Shown here piece after piece: positions 1-7,613 of a DNA stretch of 11,371 nucleotides. The stretch comes from an uncultured bacterium (lineage in GTDB: Bacteria; Verrucomicrobiota; Kiritimatiellia; CAIKKV01). The DNA is taken from positions 1 to 11,371 of the forward strand of contig CAIKKV010000464.1 of assembly GCA_903828035.1 (NCBI GenBank), in the 5' to 3' direction. The notes under the pieces were generated by a model that saw nothing but the letters and a program-made list of their open reading frames with translations, searched no databases and had not been told where the DNA came from. The position numbers and the translations under genes were made by a program. Position 1 is the stretch's first letter. Each line of letters opens with the position of its first letter.

Positions 1-414
1 GGCGGGGTTCTTGGGCAGGTCCTCGGTGATCGGGACGCGCTCGGGAACCCCGTAGACGGCGCAGGTGGAGGAGAAGACCAGCCGCTTCACGCCGGCGTCC
101 TTCATGGCCGCGGCCAGGTTCATGCCGCCGCCCACGTTGTTCGAAAAATACAGGTCCGGATCGAGCATCGACTCGCCCACCAGGGCGTAGGCCGCGAAAT
201 GGACCACGGCCTCGGGCCGGACCTCTCCCATGGCCGCCCGGATGGCCTCGCGCTGCCGGAGGTCGCCGGTGATGAGGCGGGCGCGGGGGTCCACCGCCTC
301 GCGGTGGCCGCGCTCCAGATTGTCGAACACGGTCACCTCGTGGCCGCGCTCCAGCAGCTGCTCCACCGTCACGCTGCCGATATAGCCGGAGCCGCCTGTC
401 ACGAGAACTTTCAC
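1..414 (-). CDS. galE: UDP-glucose 4-epimerase, N-terminal part (cut by window edge)
   Basis: Interconverts UDP-glucose and UDP-galactose with bound NAD in the cytoplasm, supplying galactose units for lipopolysaccharide and other surface sugars. The 138 visible residues carry the Rossmann NAD-binding motif TGGSGYIGS (6-14), FDNLERGH (30-37), the GDL motif (50-52), HFAAYALVGES (72-82, matching the HFAGLKAVGES region of E. coli GalE) and FSSTCAVYG (114-122), which holds the active-site Ser/Thr. The catalytic YxxxK lies beyond the window. The start is GTG at 414, which overlaps the lpxD stop in a GTGA junction. A strong ribosome binding site, GGAGG at 422-426 with 7-base spacing, lies inside the last lpxD codons, so the two genes are probably translationally coupled. 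Another extended short-chain NAD-dependent sugar epimerase is possible, but the motifs favour GalE. Confidence 0.9.
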   Translation of the reverse strand, partial: MKVLVTGGSGYIGSVTVEQLLERGHEVTVFDNLERGHREAVDPRARLITGDLRQREAIRAAMGEVRPEAVVHFAAYALVGESMLDPDLYFSNNVGGGMNLAAAMKDAGVKRLVFSSTCAVYGVPERVPITEDLPKNPA

Positions 415-1451
415 GTCCGTGCCTCCAACGCTTTCAGGCGCGCCTCGAGCGCCGCCAGTTGCACCCGCATTTTGGGAAGGCGCGCCACCAGGGCCTTCTG
501 CCGCATCTCCTGCGCATGGGGCTGGGCCGGCATGCCGGCCACTAACGCGCCGGCGGGAACGTCCCCCATCACGCCCGACTGGGCGCCGATGATGGCGCCA
601 TCCCCCACTTCCAGGTGCCCGCCGAAGCCCGCCTGGCCCGCCACCATGACGTGGCGGCCGATCACCGTGGAGCCGGCGAAGCCCGCCTGGCCCGCCACGG
701 CGCTGTGGGCGCCAATCACGCAATTGTGGGCCACCATGATCAGGTTGTCCAGCTTGGCCCCCTCCTCGATCCGGGTCACGCCGAAGCGGGCCCGGTCGAT
801 CGTGGTGTTGGCCCCGATCTCGACATCGTTGCCGATCTCGACGATCCCGACCTGCTGGATTTTCCGCCAGTGCTTCTCCGCGTCCGGATAATAGCCGAAG
901 CCGTCGCTGCCGATGACGGCGCCGTTGTGCACGATCACCCGGTCTCCCAGGCGGCAATGCTCGCGGATGCTGACCATCGGGTAGAGGCGGCAGCCGGCTC
1001 CGATCGTCACGCCGAAGCCCACGACCGTGTGCGGCCCGATCACCGTTCCGGCTCCGATGGCCGCGCCCGCCTCGATGACGGCGAAAGGCCCCACGGACAC
1101 GCCCTCGCCCAGCACGGCGGTGGGCGCGACGACGGCGGAGGGATGCACGCCCGCGGGGGGCGCCGGAGGCGCCGGAGGCGCGAACAGGCCGGCGATGCGG
1201 ATAAAAGCGGCGTCCGGGTTGGGCACCCGGATGAGCGCGCCGGCGCCGCAGGCGCCCGCCCAGTCGGCCTTCACCACGATCGCGGTGGCGCGGCTGGACG
1301 CGGCCTGGGCGGCGTAGCGGGCGGAGGAGAGGAAGGTCACGTCGCCTTCGCCCGCCTCGCGCAACGCCGCGGCCCGGCGCACCGGGGCGGAGGTCTCGCC
1401 CTCGCATGGCGCGCCGAGTTTCGCGGCCAGCTCTGCGACAGTCATCGCCAT
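411..1451 (-). CDS. lpxD: UDP-3-O-acylglucosamine N-acyltransferase LpxD
   Basis: Third step of lipid A synthesis: transfers a 3-hydroxyacyl chain from acyl carrier protein to the amine of UDP-3-O-acylglucosamine in the cytoplasm. The 346 residues match the family length. An N-terminal domain (about 1-90) is followed by a proline-rich linker (APPAPPAPPA, 91-100), a left-handed beta-helix of hexapeptide repeats (about 101-300), and a C-terminal helix with coiled-coil character (315-345). The likely catalytic His is H242 in MVAHNCVIG; GSDGFGYY (181-188) matches the substrate-binding segment. The start used is ATG 1451, 4 bases after the ompH stop; a second ATG at 1445 is equally plausible because neither has a clear ribosome binding site at good spacing. 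Its position after bamA-ompH is the usual envelope-biogenesis order. Here galE follows, rather than fabZ-lpxA as in E. coli. Confidence 0.96.
   Translation of the reverse strand: MAMTVAELAAKLGAPCEGETSAPVRRAAALREAGEGDVTFLSSARYAAQAASSRATAIVVKADWAGACGAGALIRVPNPDAAFIRIAGLFAPPAPPAPPAGVHPSAVVAPTAVLGEGVSVGPFAVIEAGAAIGAGTVIGPHTVVGFGVTIGAGCRLYPMVSIREHCRLGDRVIVHNGAVIGSDGFGYYPDAEKHWRKIQQVGIVEIGNDVEIGANTTIDRARFGVTRIEEGAKLDNLIMVAHNCVIGAHSAVAGQAGFAGSTVIGRHVMVAGQAGFGGHLEVGDGAIIGAQSGVMGDVPAGALVAGMPAQPHAQEMRQKALVARLPKMRVQLAALEARLKALEART
623..698. repeat. 22-bp exact direct repeat inside lpxD, one beta-helix coil apart
   Basis: The 22-base string at 623-644 recurs exactly at 677-698. The offset is 54 bases, or 18 codons, which is the length of one full coil (three hexapeptides) of the left-handed beta-helix. 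Both copies encode VAGQAGF (LpxD residues 252-258 and 270-276). The match reflects repetitive protein structure, perhaps helped by local duplication or gene conversion; it is not a mobile or regulatory repeat. Confidence 0.85.
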
Positions 1452-1455
1452 GGCG

Positions 1456-2076
1456 TTACTTGACCGCCTGCTTGGCGCCCGCCGGCGCTTCCAGCAGGTC
1501 CGGCTTGGCGGCCGGAGCGGCGGCGCTTTTATTGAGCCGCTTGACCACGGAGTCGGTGACGTCCAGGCGGGGCTCCGCGAAAATCACGGCGCCCAGGCCG
1601 GTCTCGGAGCCGTCGAGCACGAGGGTCAGCCCCTTCTCCTTGGCGGTCTCCGCCACGGCCTGGCGGACCTCCTGGATGATCGGCTTCAGCATGAGGGCGT
1701 TCTGCTCCTCCATCTTCCGGCGGTTGTCGAGGTCGGACTTGCGGACCTGGACCTCGTACTCCTTGAGCTCGGCCAGCTTGTCCTCGGCGGCCTCGCGCTT
1801 CTTGGCGCGGGCCTCGTCGCTCAGGGCCTTGTCGTTGGATTCGGCGATGGCCTTCTTGCAGGCTTCGTCCAGCTCCGAAAGCTTGGCCACCATGCGGCGC
1901 TGCGCGTCGCGCAGCTCGTCGTCGAGCTTGCGCAGGGAGTCGGTCGCCGCCTGGGTCTTGTAGTACTGCTTGACGACGGCCTGCCCGTCAACCACGCCGA
2001 TTTTCTCCTCTGCGGCCACCGTCACCGCGCCGGCCATCAGCACGCCCAGCGCCACCCGAATCATTTTCCTGCTCAT
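1456..2076 (-). CDS. OmpH/Skp-family periplasmic chaperone
   Basis: Predicted periplasmic chaperone that holds unfolded outer-membrane proteins on their way to the BAM complex. The start is placed at ATG 2076, not at upstream in-frame codons, because an AGGGAG ribosome binding site lies 7 bases before it and the protein then begins with a signal peptide: basic MSRKMIR, a hydrophobic stretch to about residue 20, and probable cleavage after A22. The mature part starts with KIGVVDGQAVVKQYYKT, typical of the family. It is followed by long charged helices (about 45-150) that would form the coiled-coil tentacles, then ETAKEKGLTLVLD near the C-terminal strand. At 206 residues it is longer than E. 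coli Skp because of an Ala/Pro/Lys-rich tail (about 180-206). It sits 17 bases after bamA, the standard partner. Family assignment is firm; the choice between the names skp and ompH is conventional. Confidence 0.92.
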   Translation of the reverse strand: MSRKMIRVALGVLMAGAVTVAAEEKIGVVDGQAVVKQYYKTQAATDSLRKLDDELRDAQRRMVAKLSELDEACKKAIAESNDKALSDEARAKKREAAEDKLAELKEYEVQVRKSDLDNRRKMEEQNALMLKPIIQEVRQAVAETAKEKGLTLVLDGSETGLGAVIFAEPRLDVTDSVVKRLNKSAAAPAAKPDLLEAPAGAKQAVK

Positions 2077-2093
2077 GCTCGCTCTCCCTGTGT

Positions 2094-4466
2094 TCAGAAT
2101 CCGTACCCAATCCAGAAGCTCCACCGCTCGGTGCGCGTCTTGTCCAGTTCCCGGTCCGTTCCCACGCCGGTGTCGAAGGCGTAATCCAGCCTGACGGGGA
2201 AGCCGGGAATATCGAGCCGGAGCCCGATGCCCGTGCCCCAGGCATATTCCTTGCAGCTGAAATCATACGGATCCACCTCCAGGCTGCCAATGTCAAAAAA
2301 AGCGGCGAAGCGGATATGCGGAACGCCCGCCGGAACCGTGTACTCCGCGCTGGCCAGCAGCAGGGTCTGGCCGCCCCGGGGCTGGTAATCCGTGTAGGTC
2401 GTGCCGTCGGGGTTCGGAACCTGGCGGGTCGCCTTGGGCCCCGCGTCCCTGTACTTGATGCCGCGGACGGTGCGGGGGCCGCCCAGGAAATACCGCTCGG
2501 AAATCGGGACATCGGCGGTGGAGCCGTAGGCGTCCTCGACCTCGGCGCTGGCGCGCAGGCTGAGCACGTGCCGGAGCCAGAGCGGAAAGTGCTGCTCGCC
2601 CTTCACGGACACGCTGTACAGGTCGGTGTCGAAGCCCATCGGGCCGCCGGTCAGGATGCTGCCCGCGGAGAGGCGATACCCGCGCGTCGGCAGCATGGGG
2701 TTGTCGCGGCGGTCCTTCGAGATCGTCGTTCCCAGGGAGCTGTCGGTGTGGGCGTCATCCTCGGTGAAGTAGAACGTGCTGCCGTCGACGTCGGTGTACG
2801 GATCCGTGTCGCTCACGTTGGAGATCGAGACATGCTCCAGCCGGTAGCGCAGCTCCATGCGCGCGCCCAGGGGCACGGGGAAGCCCAGGGCGGGGCTGAC
2901 GCCCGTGCGGGTGACATCGTATTCGGAGTAGCTCCGGCTCATCGTGTAGATCTCGCCGCTCAGGGCCAGGGGCCGGTCCAAGAACCACGGCTCCAGCAGG
3001 GACAGGGAGTACTCGTTCATCTTGGTGCCGGCCCGGAGGCTGAGCTTGAGCCGCTGGCCGCCGCCCGTGAACGAGGGCCAGCCCAGCAGGTCGAAGTTGC
3101 CCTGGGTGATCTCCGTGTACCCCATCAGCGAGTCCACGCTGGAAAAGCCGGCGCCGATCGTGAAGAGCCCGGTCGGCTTCTCCAGCACGTCGATGACCAG
3201 GTCGTTGGTGCCGGGCGCCAGGCTCGGCGCGGGGTAGCCGGACACGTTCTCGAAATAGTTCAGGTTCATCAGGCGCCGCTCGGTCTGCTCCACCTTCACC
3301 TCGTTGAACACCTCGCCCGGATAGACGTTCACCTCGCGGCGGATGACCTTCTCCTTCGTCACCACGTTGCCGCGGATGACCACATCCCCCACTTTGGTCA
3401 GCCGGCCTTCGCGCACCTCAAAGGCCACGTCCATCACGCCCGGCCCGGCCGGCGTCAGCACCCCCTCCACGGACGTGCGGATGTACCCCCGGGCGCCGTA
3501 GAAGTCGCGCATGGCCTTGGAGGCGTCGCGGATGGCGGCCATGGCGGCCGTGTCGCCGCGCTTGAGGGCGGACTCCTTCGTCACCTCCGCGTGGGGGAAC
3601 AGCTTGACGCCGCGGACCGTCACCCCGCCGACCTTGTAGAGCGGGCCTTCCTCCACGGTGACGGTCAGGCGCAGGCGGCCGTAGGAGGCCGTCTCCACGA
3701 CCGGCGTATGGACCTTCGCATCCAGGTAGCCGAGATCCCGGTAGTAATTGCGGACGTCATCGAGCCGGCGGCCCATTTCCGCCGCGTCGTAGTTCGGCTT
3801 GCGGAACCAGTACCAGGGATTCCAGGACTTGGGCAGATCAAGGAGCGTGCGCAGGGTGTTGTTCCCGACGTTCCCGTTGCCGCTGAAGGCGATCGACTTG
3901 AGCCGCCGGGGCTCGCCCTCCCGGATGCGGACGGCCACGGCGCAGAGCCCCGCATGGGTGTCGATGAGGGTCAGGGACGACTCCACGACGGCGTCGGCGT
4001 AGCCCTCGCGGCGGTAGAGCTCCTCCACGGCCTTGGCCCGGGGCCCCAGCGCCGCCTCGTCCACCCAGTCGCCGGGCTGCAGGTCCAGCTCCGAGATCAC
4101 CTTGGAAACCCGGATGGCCCTGGCCCCCAGCACGGAGACCGGCGCGCCCAGCTTGGGCTTCGGCACCACCTTGTACGTGAGCGCCACGCCGCCGGGCGCT
4201 TCCTCGACCAGGGCGGCGACATCGGAGAAGCGGCCGGTCTTCAGCAGGGTCGCCACGTCGCGCCCCGCCGCCACGCGGTTGTAGGGCTCGCCCGCTTTCA
4301 CGGCCACGTGCGCGCGCACGTAGCTCTGGTCCACGGACAGGGCCGAGCCTGACACCAGGCGGATCTCCACCACGGGCGGAATCGCCGGCTCCGCCTGCTG
4401 GGCCGACGCGGCGGCGGCCCAGCCGGCAGCCAGCAGGAATGCCTGCAAAGCGAATAGACGCCTCAT
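2094..4466 (-). CDS. bamA: Outer membrane protein assembly factor BamA (Omp85)
   Basis: Core of the BAM machine, which folds and inserts beta-barrel proteins into the outer membrane. The 790 residues are close to E. coli BamA (810). A signal peptide (1-22, cleavage at ASA-QQ) is followed by five POTRA repeats (roughly 32-102, 103-185, 186-275, 278-355 and 358-433) and a 16-strand barrel (about 435-790). The conserved loop-6 motif appears as VRGI at 667-670 in LGGPRTVRGI, a small change from the usual VRGF/Y. The protein ends in an aromatic beta-signal, WIGYGF, with terminal Phe as expected. The start codon overlaps the dnaB stop (ATGA at 4463-4466). A purine-rich GGAGGAGAGGAAGA ribosome binding region just upstream is encoded by the GGEEE tail of DnaB, implying translational coupling. 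ompH and lpxD follow. Confidence 0.97.
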   Translation of the reverse strand: MRRLFALQAFLLAAGWAAAASAQQAEPAIPPVVEIRLVSGSALSVDQSYVRAHVAVKAGEPYNRVAAGRDVATLLKTGRFSDVAALVEEAPGGVALTYKVVPKPKLGAPVSVLGARAIRVSKVISELDLQPGDWVDEAALGPRAKAVEELYRREGYADAVVESSLTLIDTHAGLCAVAVRIREGEPRRLKSIAFSGNGNVGNNTLRTLLDLPKSWNPWYWFRKPNYDAAEMGRRLDDVRNYYRDLGYLDAKVHTPVVETASYGRLRLTVTVEEGPLYKVGGVTVRGVKLFPHAEVTKESALKRGDTAAMAAIRDASKAMRDFYGARGYIRTSVEGVLTPAGPGVMDVAFEVREGRLTKVGDVVIRGNVVTKEKVIRREVNVYPGEVFNEVKVEQTERRLMNLNYFENVSGYPAPSLAPGTNDLVIDVLEKPTGLFTIGAGFSSVDSLMGYTEITQGNFDLLGWPSFTGGGQRLKLSLRAGTKMNEYSLSLLEPWFLDRPLALSGEIYTMSRSYSEYDVTRTGVSPALGFPVPLGARMELRYRLEHVSISNVSDTDPYTDVDGSTFYFTEDDAHTDSSLGTTISKDRRDNPMLPTRGYRLSAGSILTGGPMGFDTDLYSVSVKGEQHFPLWLRHVLSLRASAEVEDAYGSTADVPISERYFLGGPRTVRGIKYRDAGPKATRQVPNPDGTTYTDYQPRGGQTLLLASAEYTVPAGVPHIRFAAFFDIGSLEVDPYDFSCKEYAWGTGIGLRLDIPGFPVRLDYAFDTGVGTDRELDKTRTERWSFWIGYGF

Positions 4467-5917
4467 TCTTCCTCTCCTCCCGCATCGGCGGGGCCGCCGG
4501 CTCCGGGCTCGCCCCGGTCACGGTCGTCGCGGTCCTGGAACAGGGTGTATCTGTCGGTGAAGTTGAACCTCACGTTGTCGTGGGTCGGCCCGTTACGGCT
4601 CTTGGCCACATCCACGATGGCCAGCAGGGTATCGTGTGATTCGTCGTCATTGGGGTACTTGCACGGCCGGCGCAGCAATAACACCACGTCCGCGTCCTGC
4701 TCGATGGAGCCGGAGTCACGCAGGTCGGAAAGCTTGGGCTTGCCCAGTTTGTCGCGGGTTTCCGTGGCGCGGCTGAGCTGGCTGAGGCACAGGACCGGGA
4801 CCTTCAGCTCCTTCGCCATGCCCTTGATGCCGCCGGACACATAGGAAATTTCAATCTGCCGGCCCTGCTTGGCGAAATCGTCGGAATGGAGCAGCTGGAG
4901 GTAGTCGATCACCACCAGGTCGACGCCGTACTTTTTCTTCAGCCGCCGGGCCCGGGCGCGGATCTCGTTGATGTCGAGGCCGGCCGAATCGTCGATGTAA
5001 ATGGGCGCCTTGGACAGCCTCTTGGAGGCCTCGATCAGGCGGTTGTGCTCGTCCCCGTAGCGGGCGATCAGGCCGGAGGTCACCTGGGGCATGGACACCT
5101 GGGCCTCCGTGCAGAGCATGCGGAGGACGAGCTCCTCCTTCGACATTTCCAGGCTGAAGACGGCCACGGCCCGGGGCCTCTTGTCGCCCATGCCGCGGCC
5201 CAGCGCCACATTCTGGGCGATGTTCATGGCCAGCGACGTCTTGCCCATGGACGGGCGGGCGGCCAGGATGATCATGTTGGAGGCGCGCATGCCGGTAAGC
5301 ACGTTGTCGAGATTGCGGAAGCCGGTGGCCAGGCCGTTGATCCCGTCGCGCGCGGTCAGGAAGTGCTCGACCTGCTGCATGACGGTGACGACCGCGTCGC
5401 CCCAGCGCGTCACGGTGCCGCGCTGCATGTCGGCCCCGATATCGAAGAAGCTCTGCTCCACGGCGCTCAGGACGGCGGTGGCGTCGCCCGTCTCGCCATA
5501 GCAGGCGGACTCGGCGCGGCGGGCCTTGTCGATAATCGTCCGGAGCAGGTATTTCTGGCGGACGATGTCGATGTAGTACTCGGCGTGGGCCGAGGTGGGG
5601 GTGGCCTCCATGAGGCCGTCGAGGAAAAGGGGGCCTCCGGCCTTGTCGAGGGTGGACGCGGCGCGCATCCGCTCGGTGACCGTCAGCGAGTCGACCGGGC
5701 GGCCGTCGCGCGACATGTCGAGAACCGCCTCCATGACGAGGCGGTGGGCGGGAATATAGAAGGCATCGGGCCCCATCTGGGCCTCGATGCACAGGTCGAG
5801 CACGCGGGAGGAATCGAGCAGCACCGACCCCAGCACGCCCCGTTCAGCTTCTTCGCTATGCGGGGGCGCCCGGTCCAGGCGCGGAATCCGGGCCCCGGGG
5901 GAAGGCTCGCTAGGCAT
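4463..5917 (-). CDS. dnaB: Replicative DNA helicase DnaB
   Basis: Hexameric 5'-3' helicase that unwinds DNA at the replication fork and recruits primase. The 484 residues match the family. The N-terminal DnaB domain spans about 17-120 (PPHSEEAERGVLGSVLLD, then DAFYIPAHRLV). A linker leads to the RecA-like motor from about 190 (INGLATGFRNLDNVLTG). Walker A is ARPSMGKTS (220-228), followed by SLEMS (255-259), Walker B VVIDYLQLL (335-343), the LSQLSRATETR segment (378-388), SDLRDSGSIEQDAD (397-410) and KSRNGPT (439-445). The tail after about 462 is Asp/Gly/Glu-rich and doubles as the bamA ribosome binding region. No intein or insertion is seen. ATG 5917 follows rplI by 15 bases with AGAGG just upstream. 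rplI-dnaB adjacency is common in bacteria. Confidence 0.98.
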   Translation of the reverse strand: MPSEPSPGARIPRLDRAPPHSEEAERGVLGSVLLDSSRVLDLCIEAQMGPDAFYIPAHRLVMEAVLDMSRDGRPVDSLTVTERMRAASTLDKAGGPLFLDGLMEATPTSAHAEYYIDIVRQKYLLRTIIDKARRAESACYGETGDATAVLSAVEQSFFDIGADMQRGTVTRWGDAVVTVMQQVEHFLTARDGINGLATGFRNLDNVLTGMRASNMIILAARPSMGKTSLAMNIAQNVALGRGMGDKRPRAVAVFSLEMSKEELVLRMLCTEAQVSMPQVTSGLIARYGDEHNRLIEASKRLSKAPIYIDDSAGLDINEIRARARRLKKKYGVDLVVIDYLQLLHSDDFAKQGRQIEISYVSGGIKGMAKELKVPVLCLSQLSRATETRDKLGKPKLSDLRDSGSIEQDADVVLLLRRPCKYPNDDESHDTLLAIVDVAKSRNGPTHDNVRFNFTDRYTLFQDRDDRDRGEPGAGGPADAGGEEE

Positions 5918-5932
5918 ACCGCCTCTTTACCG

Positions 5933-6403
5933 TTATTTGTCTTCGACGACCCAAACCTTGATCGTGCACTCGACTTCGGGGTGAAGCTTGACGGGAATAT
6001 CGTACGAGCCGAGAGTCTTGATGGGCTCGGCGAGTCCGATATGGGCCTTGTCCACCTCGAACTTGTTCTCGAGGAGAATGGCGGAGATATCGGCCACGGT
6101 GACCGAGCCGTACAGGGCGTCGGGTTCCCCGGCTCCCGCCTTGGCGCGGATCGTGAAGAGCCCCTCGCGGGCGGCCTTGGCGAGCAGGCCGGACTGGGTG
6201 CGGGCGCGGTCGATGGCCTTGCGATTCTCCTCGTCACGCTCGCGGCGGATCTTGACCAGGCGGCGGCGGGTAGCCTCCGTCACCGGGGCGGCGAGCTTGC
6301 GGGGTAGCAGGTAATTGCGGGCGAAGCCATCGGCCACGCGAACCACGGCGCCCTCGGCGCCAAGGTCTTTGACATCAGACATCAGGATAACTTCCACAGG
6401 CAT
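5933..6403 (-). CDS. rplI: 50S ribosomal protein L9
   Basis: Large-subunit ribosomal protein that binds 23S rRNA near the base of the L1 stalk. The 156 residues show the two-domain L9 layout: an N-terminal RNA-binding domain with VEVILMSDVKDLG (3-15) and the signature DGFARNYLLPRKLA (25-38), a long charged connecting helix (about 42-80), and a C-terminal domain with LYGSVTVADI (97-106) and a final beta strand CTIKVWVVEDK. The start is ATG 6403 with GGAG 8 bases upstream, 15 bases after the rpsR stop. It lies between rpsR and dnaB, as in many bacteria, and is probably co-transcribed with both. Confidence 0.97.
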   Translation of the reverse strand: MPVEVILMSDVKDLGAEGAVVRVADGFARNYLLPRKLAAPVTEATRRRLVKIRRERDEENRKAIDRARTQSGLLAKAAREGLFTIRAKAGAGEPDALYGSVTVADISAILLENKFEVDKAHIGLAEPIKTLGSYDIPVKLHPEVECTIKVWVVEDK

Positions 6404-6418
6404 GGCACAGGCTCCGGG

Positions 6419-6670
6419 TTAGCGCACGAGACCCATGACGCGGGCGCGCCGAATGGCGCGGGCGAGGCGGCGCTGCATCTGCGGGGTTGTCCCCGTGATG
6501 CGGCTCGGCATGATCTTGCCCTGCTCGGTCATGAACTTTTTCAATGTTTCGTAATCGTGAAAATCAATGGCTTTCACGCCCTCGGGATAGCGGGAGCGCC
6601 GCCGTCCGGTGGCGTTCCAATCGGAATTTGCGCTGCTGCTGCGGCTGTTGGTTCGTCCTCGTGCAAACAT
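6419..6670 (-). CDS. rpsR: 30S ribosomal protein S18
   Basis: Small-subunit protein that pairs with S6 on the platform of the 30S subunit. The 83 residues have a basic, Ser/Arg-rich N-terminus (1-29), then the conserved core [16 protein letters not shown] (31-46), [11 protein letters not shown] (51-61) and [16 protein letters not shown] (67-82). There are no cysteines, so this is the form without a zinc site. ATG 6670 is preceded by GAGGAG about 10 bases upstream. The gene lies 27 bases after ssb in the standard rpsF-ssb-rpsR-rplI order. Confidence 0.97.
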   Translation of the reverse strand: MFARGRTNSRSSSANSDWNATGRRRSRYPEGVKAIDFHDYETLKKFMTEQGKIMPSRITGTTPQMQRRLARAIRRARVMGLVR

Positions 6671-6697
6671 GACCTTCGGTCTCCTCTTCTCTCTTCG

Positions 6698-7195
6698 TTA
6701 AAACGGCAGATTCTCGTCGTCCGGCGCATCGCCTCCGCCCGTTGGCGGCTCGTCTTCCGCCGGCGGCGGCTTGGGCGGCGCGGTCGGCGTCGCCGGCTTC
6801 CGGGGCGGATAGCTCCGCGGCGGGGCGCCCTCTCCGCCTTCGCCCCCCTCGCCCTCGCTCCGCTGCCGGGGCGCGCCCAGGAACTGGACCCGCTCCGCCA
6901 GCACGCGCAGGATGCTGGACTTTTTCCCGTCCTTCTCCCACTCGTCCAACTGCAGGCGCCCCTCCACGAAGGCGGGGGCTCCTTTCGTCAGGTACTTGCC
7001 GCAATTCTCGCCCTGCTTGTCCCACACCACGACGCTGACGAAGCAGGTCTCTTCGCCCTCCTCGCCGCTGGCCCGCTTGAAGCGCCGGCTCACCGCCAGG
7101 CGCAGATCGCAAACCGGGCGCCCGCCGGGAGTGAAGCGCACCTCCGGGTCGCGCGTCAGGTTGCCGATCAGCATGACCTTGTTGAGGGATGCCAT
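6698..7195 (-). CDS. ssb: Single-stranded DNA-binding protein
   Basis: Coats single-stranded DNA in replication, repair and recombination, and docks partner enzymes through its C-terminal tail. In 165 residues it has an OB-fold (1 to about 107; LNKVMLIGNLTRDPEVRFTP at the start, VSVVVWDKQGENCGKYL at 53-69, VEGRLQLDEWEKDGKK at 77-92), then a disordered Gly/Glu- and Pro-rich linker (108-158), and ends in the acidic tip DDENLPF. That tip is a slight variant of the canonical DDDIPF, with the terminal Pro-Phe kept. ATG 7195 is 6 bases after the rpsF stop. The nearest ribosome binding sequence, AGGAGG, overlaps the end of rpsF about 11 bases upstream, which suggests coupling. Position between rpsF and rpsR is conserved in many bacteria. 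Confidence 0.97.
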   Translation of the reverse strand: MASLNKVMLIGNLTRDPEVRFTPGGRPVCDLRLAVSRRFKRASGEEGEETCFVSVVVWDKQGENCGKYLTKGAPAFVEGRLQLDEWEKDGKKSSILRVLAERVQFLGAPRQRSEGEGGEGGEGAPPRSYPPRKPATPTAPPKPPPAEDEPPTGGGDAPDDENLPF

Positions 7196-7201
7196 CTGGG
7201 A

Positions 7202-7564
7202 TCAGGCCTCCTGGCGCGCCGCGGCCGGCGTGCCCGCCGCCTTGGCCTTGGAGGAAGCGGTGGCGGCCAGGCGGCGCTCTTTCGCGACGCCGACGAACTG
7301 CATCCGGAAGATGTTTTCGTTCAGGCGGAAGCGGGGCTGGAGGGCCGGGAACTTGGCCGGATCCATCTGGAAATCGATGCGGAGGTACACGCCGCCATCG
7401 CGCTTGTGCAGGGGCACGGCGAACGGACGCCGGCCCAGGGGCAGGGTCTGCTCGATCACGCCGCCCAGGCGCTCGATCTCGGCGCGGGCCTTGGCCGCGA
7501 ACTCTTCAACATTCTCGTCCCGGACGGTTTCCGCCAGGATAAACAGGGCTTCGTAGGGCTTCAA
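7202..7564 (-). CDS. rpsF: 30S ribosomal protein S6 (TTG start)
   Basis: Small-subunit protein that binds 16S rRNA as a heterodimer with S18. The start is placed at TTG 7564, because a perfect AGGAGG (7571-7576) lies 6 bases before it and the protein then begins MKPYEALFILAETV, as S6 proteins do. An upstream in-frame ATG at 7624 would add 20 unconserved residues, lies inside the pth coding region and has no ribosome binding site at proper spacing. The 120-residue product has the S6 fold: the YEALFIL strand (4-10), LGGVIEQTLPLGRRPFAVPL (33-52), GGVYLRIDF (57-65) and LNENIFRMQF (81-90). An Ala/Lys-rich tail covers 100-120. A strong hairpin lies just upstream in the leader. Confidence 0.95.
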   Translation of the reverse strand: MKPYEALFILAETVRDENVEEFAAKARAEIERLGGVIEQTLPLGRRPFAVPLHKRDGGVYLRIDFQMDPAKFPALQPRFRLNENIFRMQFVGVAKERRLAATASSKAKAAGTPAAARQEA

Positions 7565-7570
7565 TTCGAT

Positions 7571-7576
7571 CCTCCT
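7571..7576 (-). promoter_or_regulatory. Ribosome binding site that fixes the rpsF TTG start
   Basis: AGGAGG on the minus strand, 6 bases before TTG 7564. No ATG or GTG start lies at suitable spacing, so this site decides the start of S6. Confidence 0.85.
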
Positions 7577-7587
7577 CGTCACGTCTC

Positions 7588-7605
7588 GGCGCGGCTTCCC
7601 GCGCC
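7588..7605 (-). promoter_or_regulatory. Hairpin in the rpsF leader, candidate autoregulatory site
   Basis: A perfect 7-bp inverted repeat, GGCGCGG / CCGCGCC, with a 4-base GAAG loop lies between the pth stop and the rpsF ribosome binding site and ends 11 bases before AGGAGG. No T tract follows, so it is not a classic intrinsic terminator. In many bacteria the S6:S18 complex represses its own operon through a structured rpsF leader carrying a conserved CCG. This hairpin has CCG at the start of its 3' arm, but there it is base-paired, so the match to the known motif is only suggestive. Confidence 0.4.
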
Positions 7606-7613
7606 CTCTTCCA

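Noticed and set aside
615..1463. 282-codon plus-strand frame antisense to lpxD
   Set aside because: The repetitive Arg/Gly/His-rich translation is the shadow of the hexapeptide repeats of LpxD.
2077..2124. Upstream N-terminal extension of OmpH/Skp
   Set aside because: It would start inside bamA without a ribosome binding site and would bury the signal peptide. ATG 2076 has a good site and a normal signal peptide start.
2316..4352. 678-codon open frame on the plus strand, antisense to bamA
   Set aside because: Its product is low-complexity, rich in His, Gly, Arg and Ala, with no recognisable domain, and it mirrors the codon structure of the well-supported bamA. Long antisense frames are expected in high-GC coding DNA.
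4886..6307. 473-codon open frame on the plus strand, antisense to dnaB and rplI
   Set aside because: It crosses two firm genes and their junction, has no family motifs and shows the same His/Gly/Asp-rich shadow composition.
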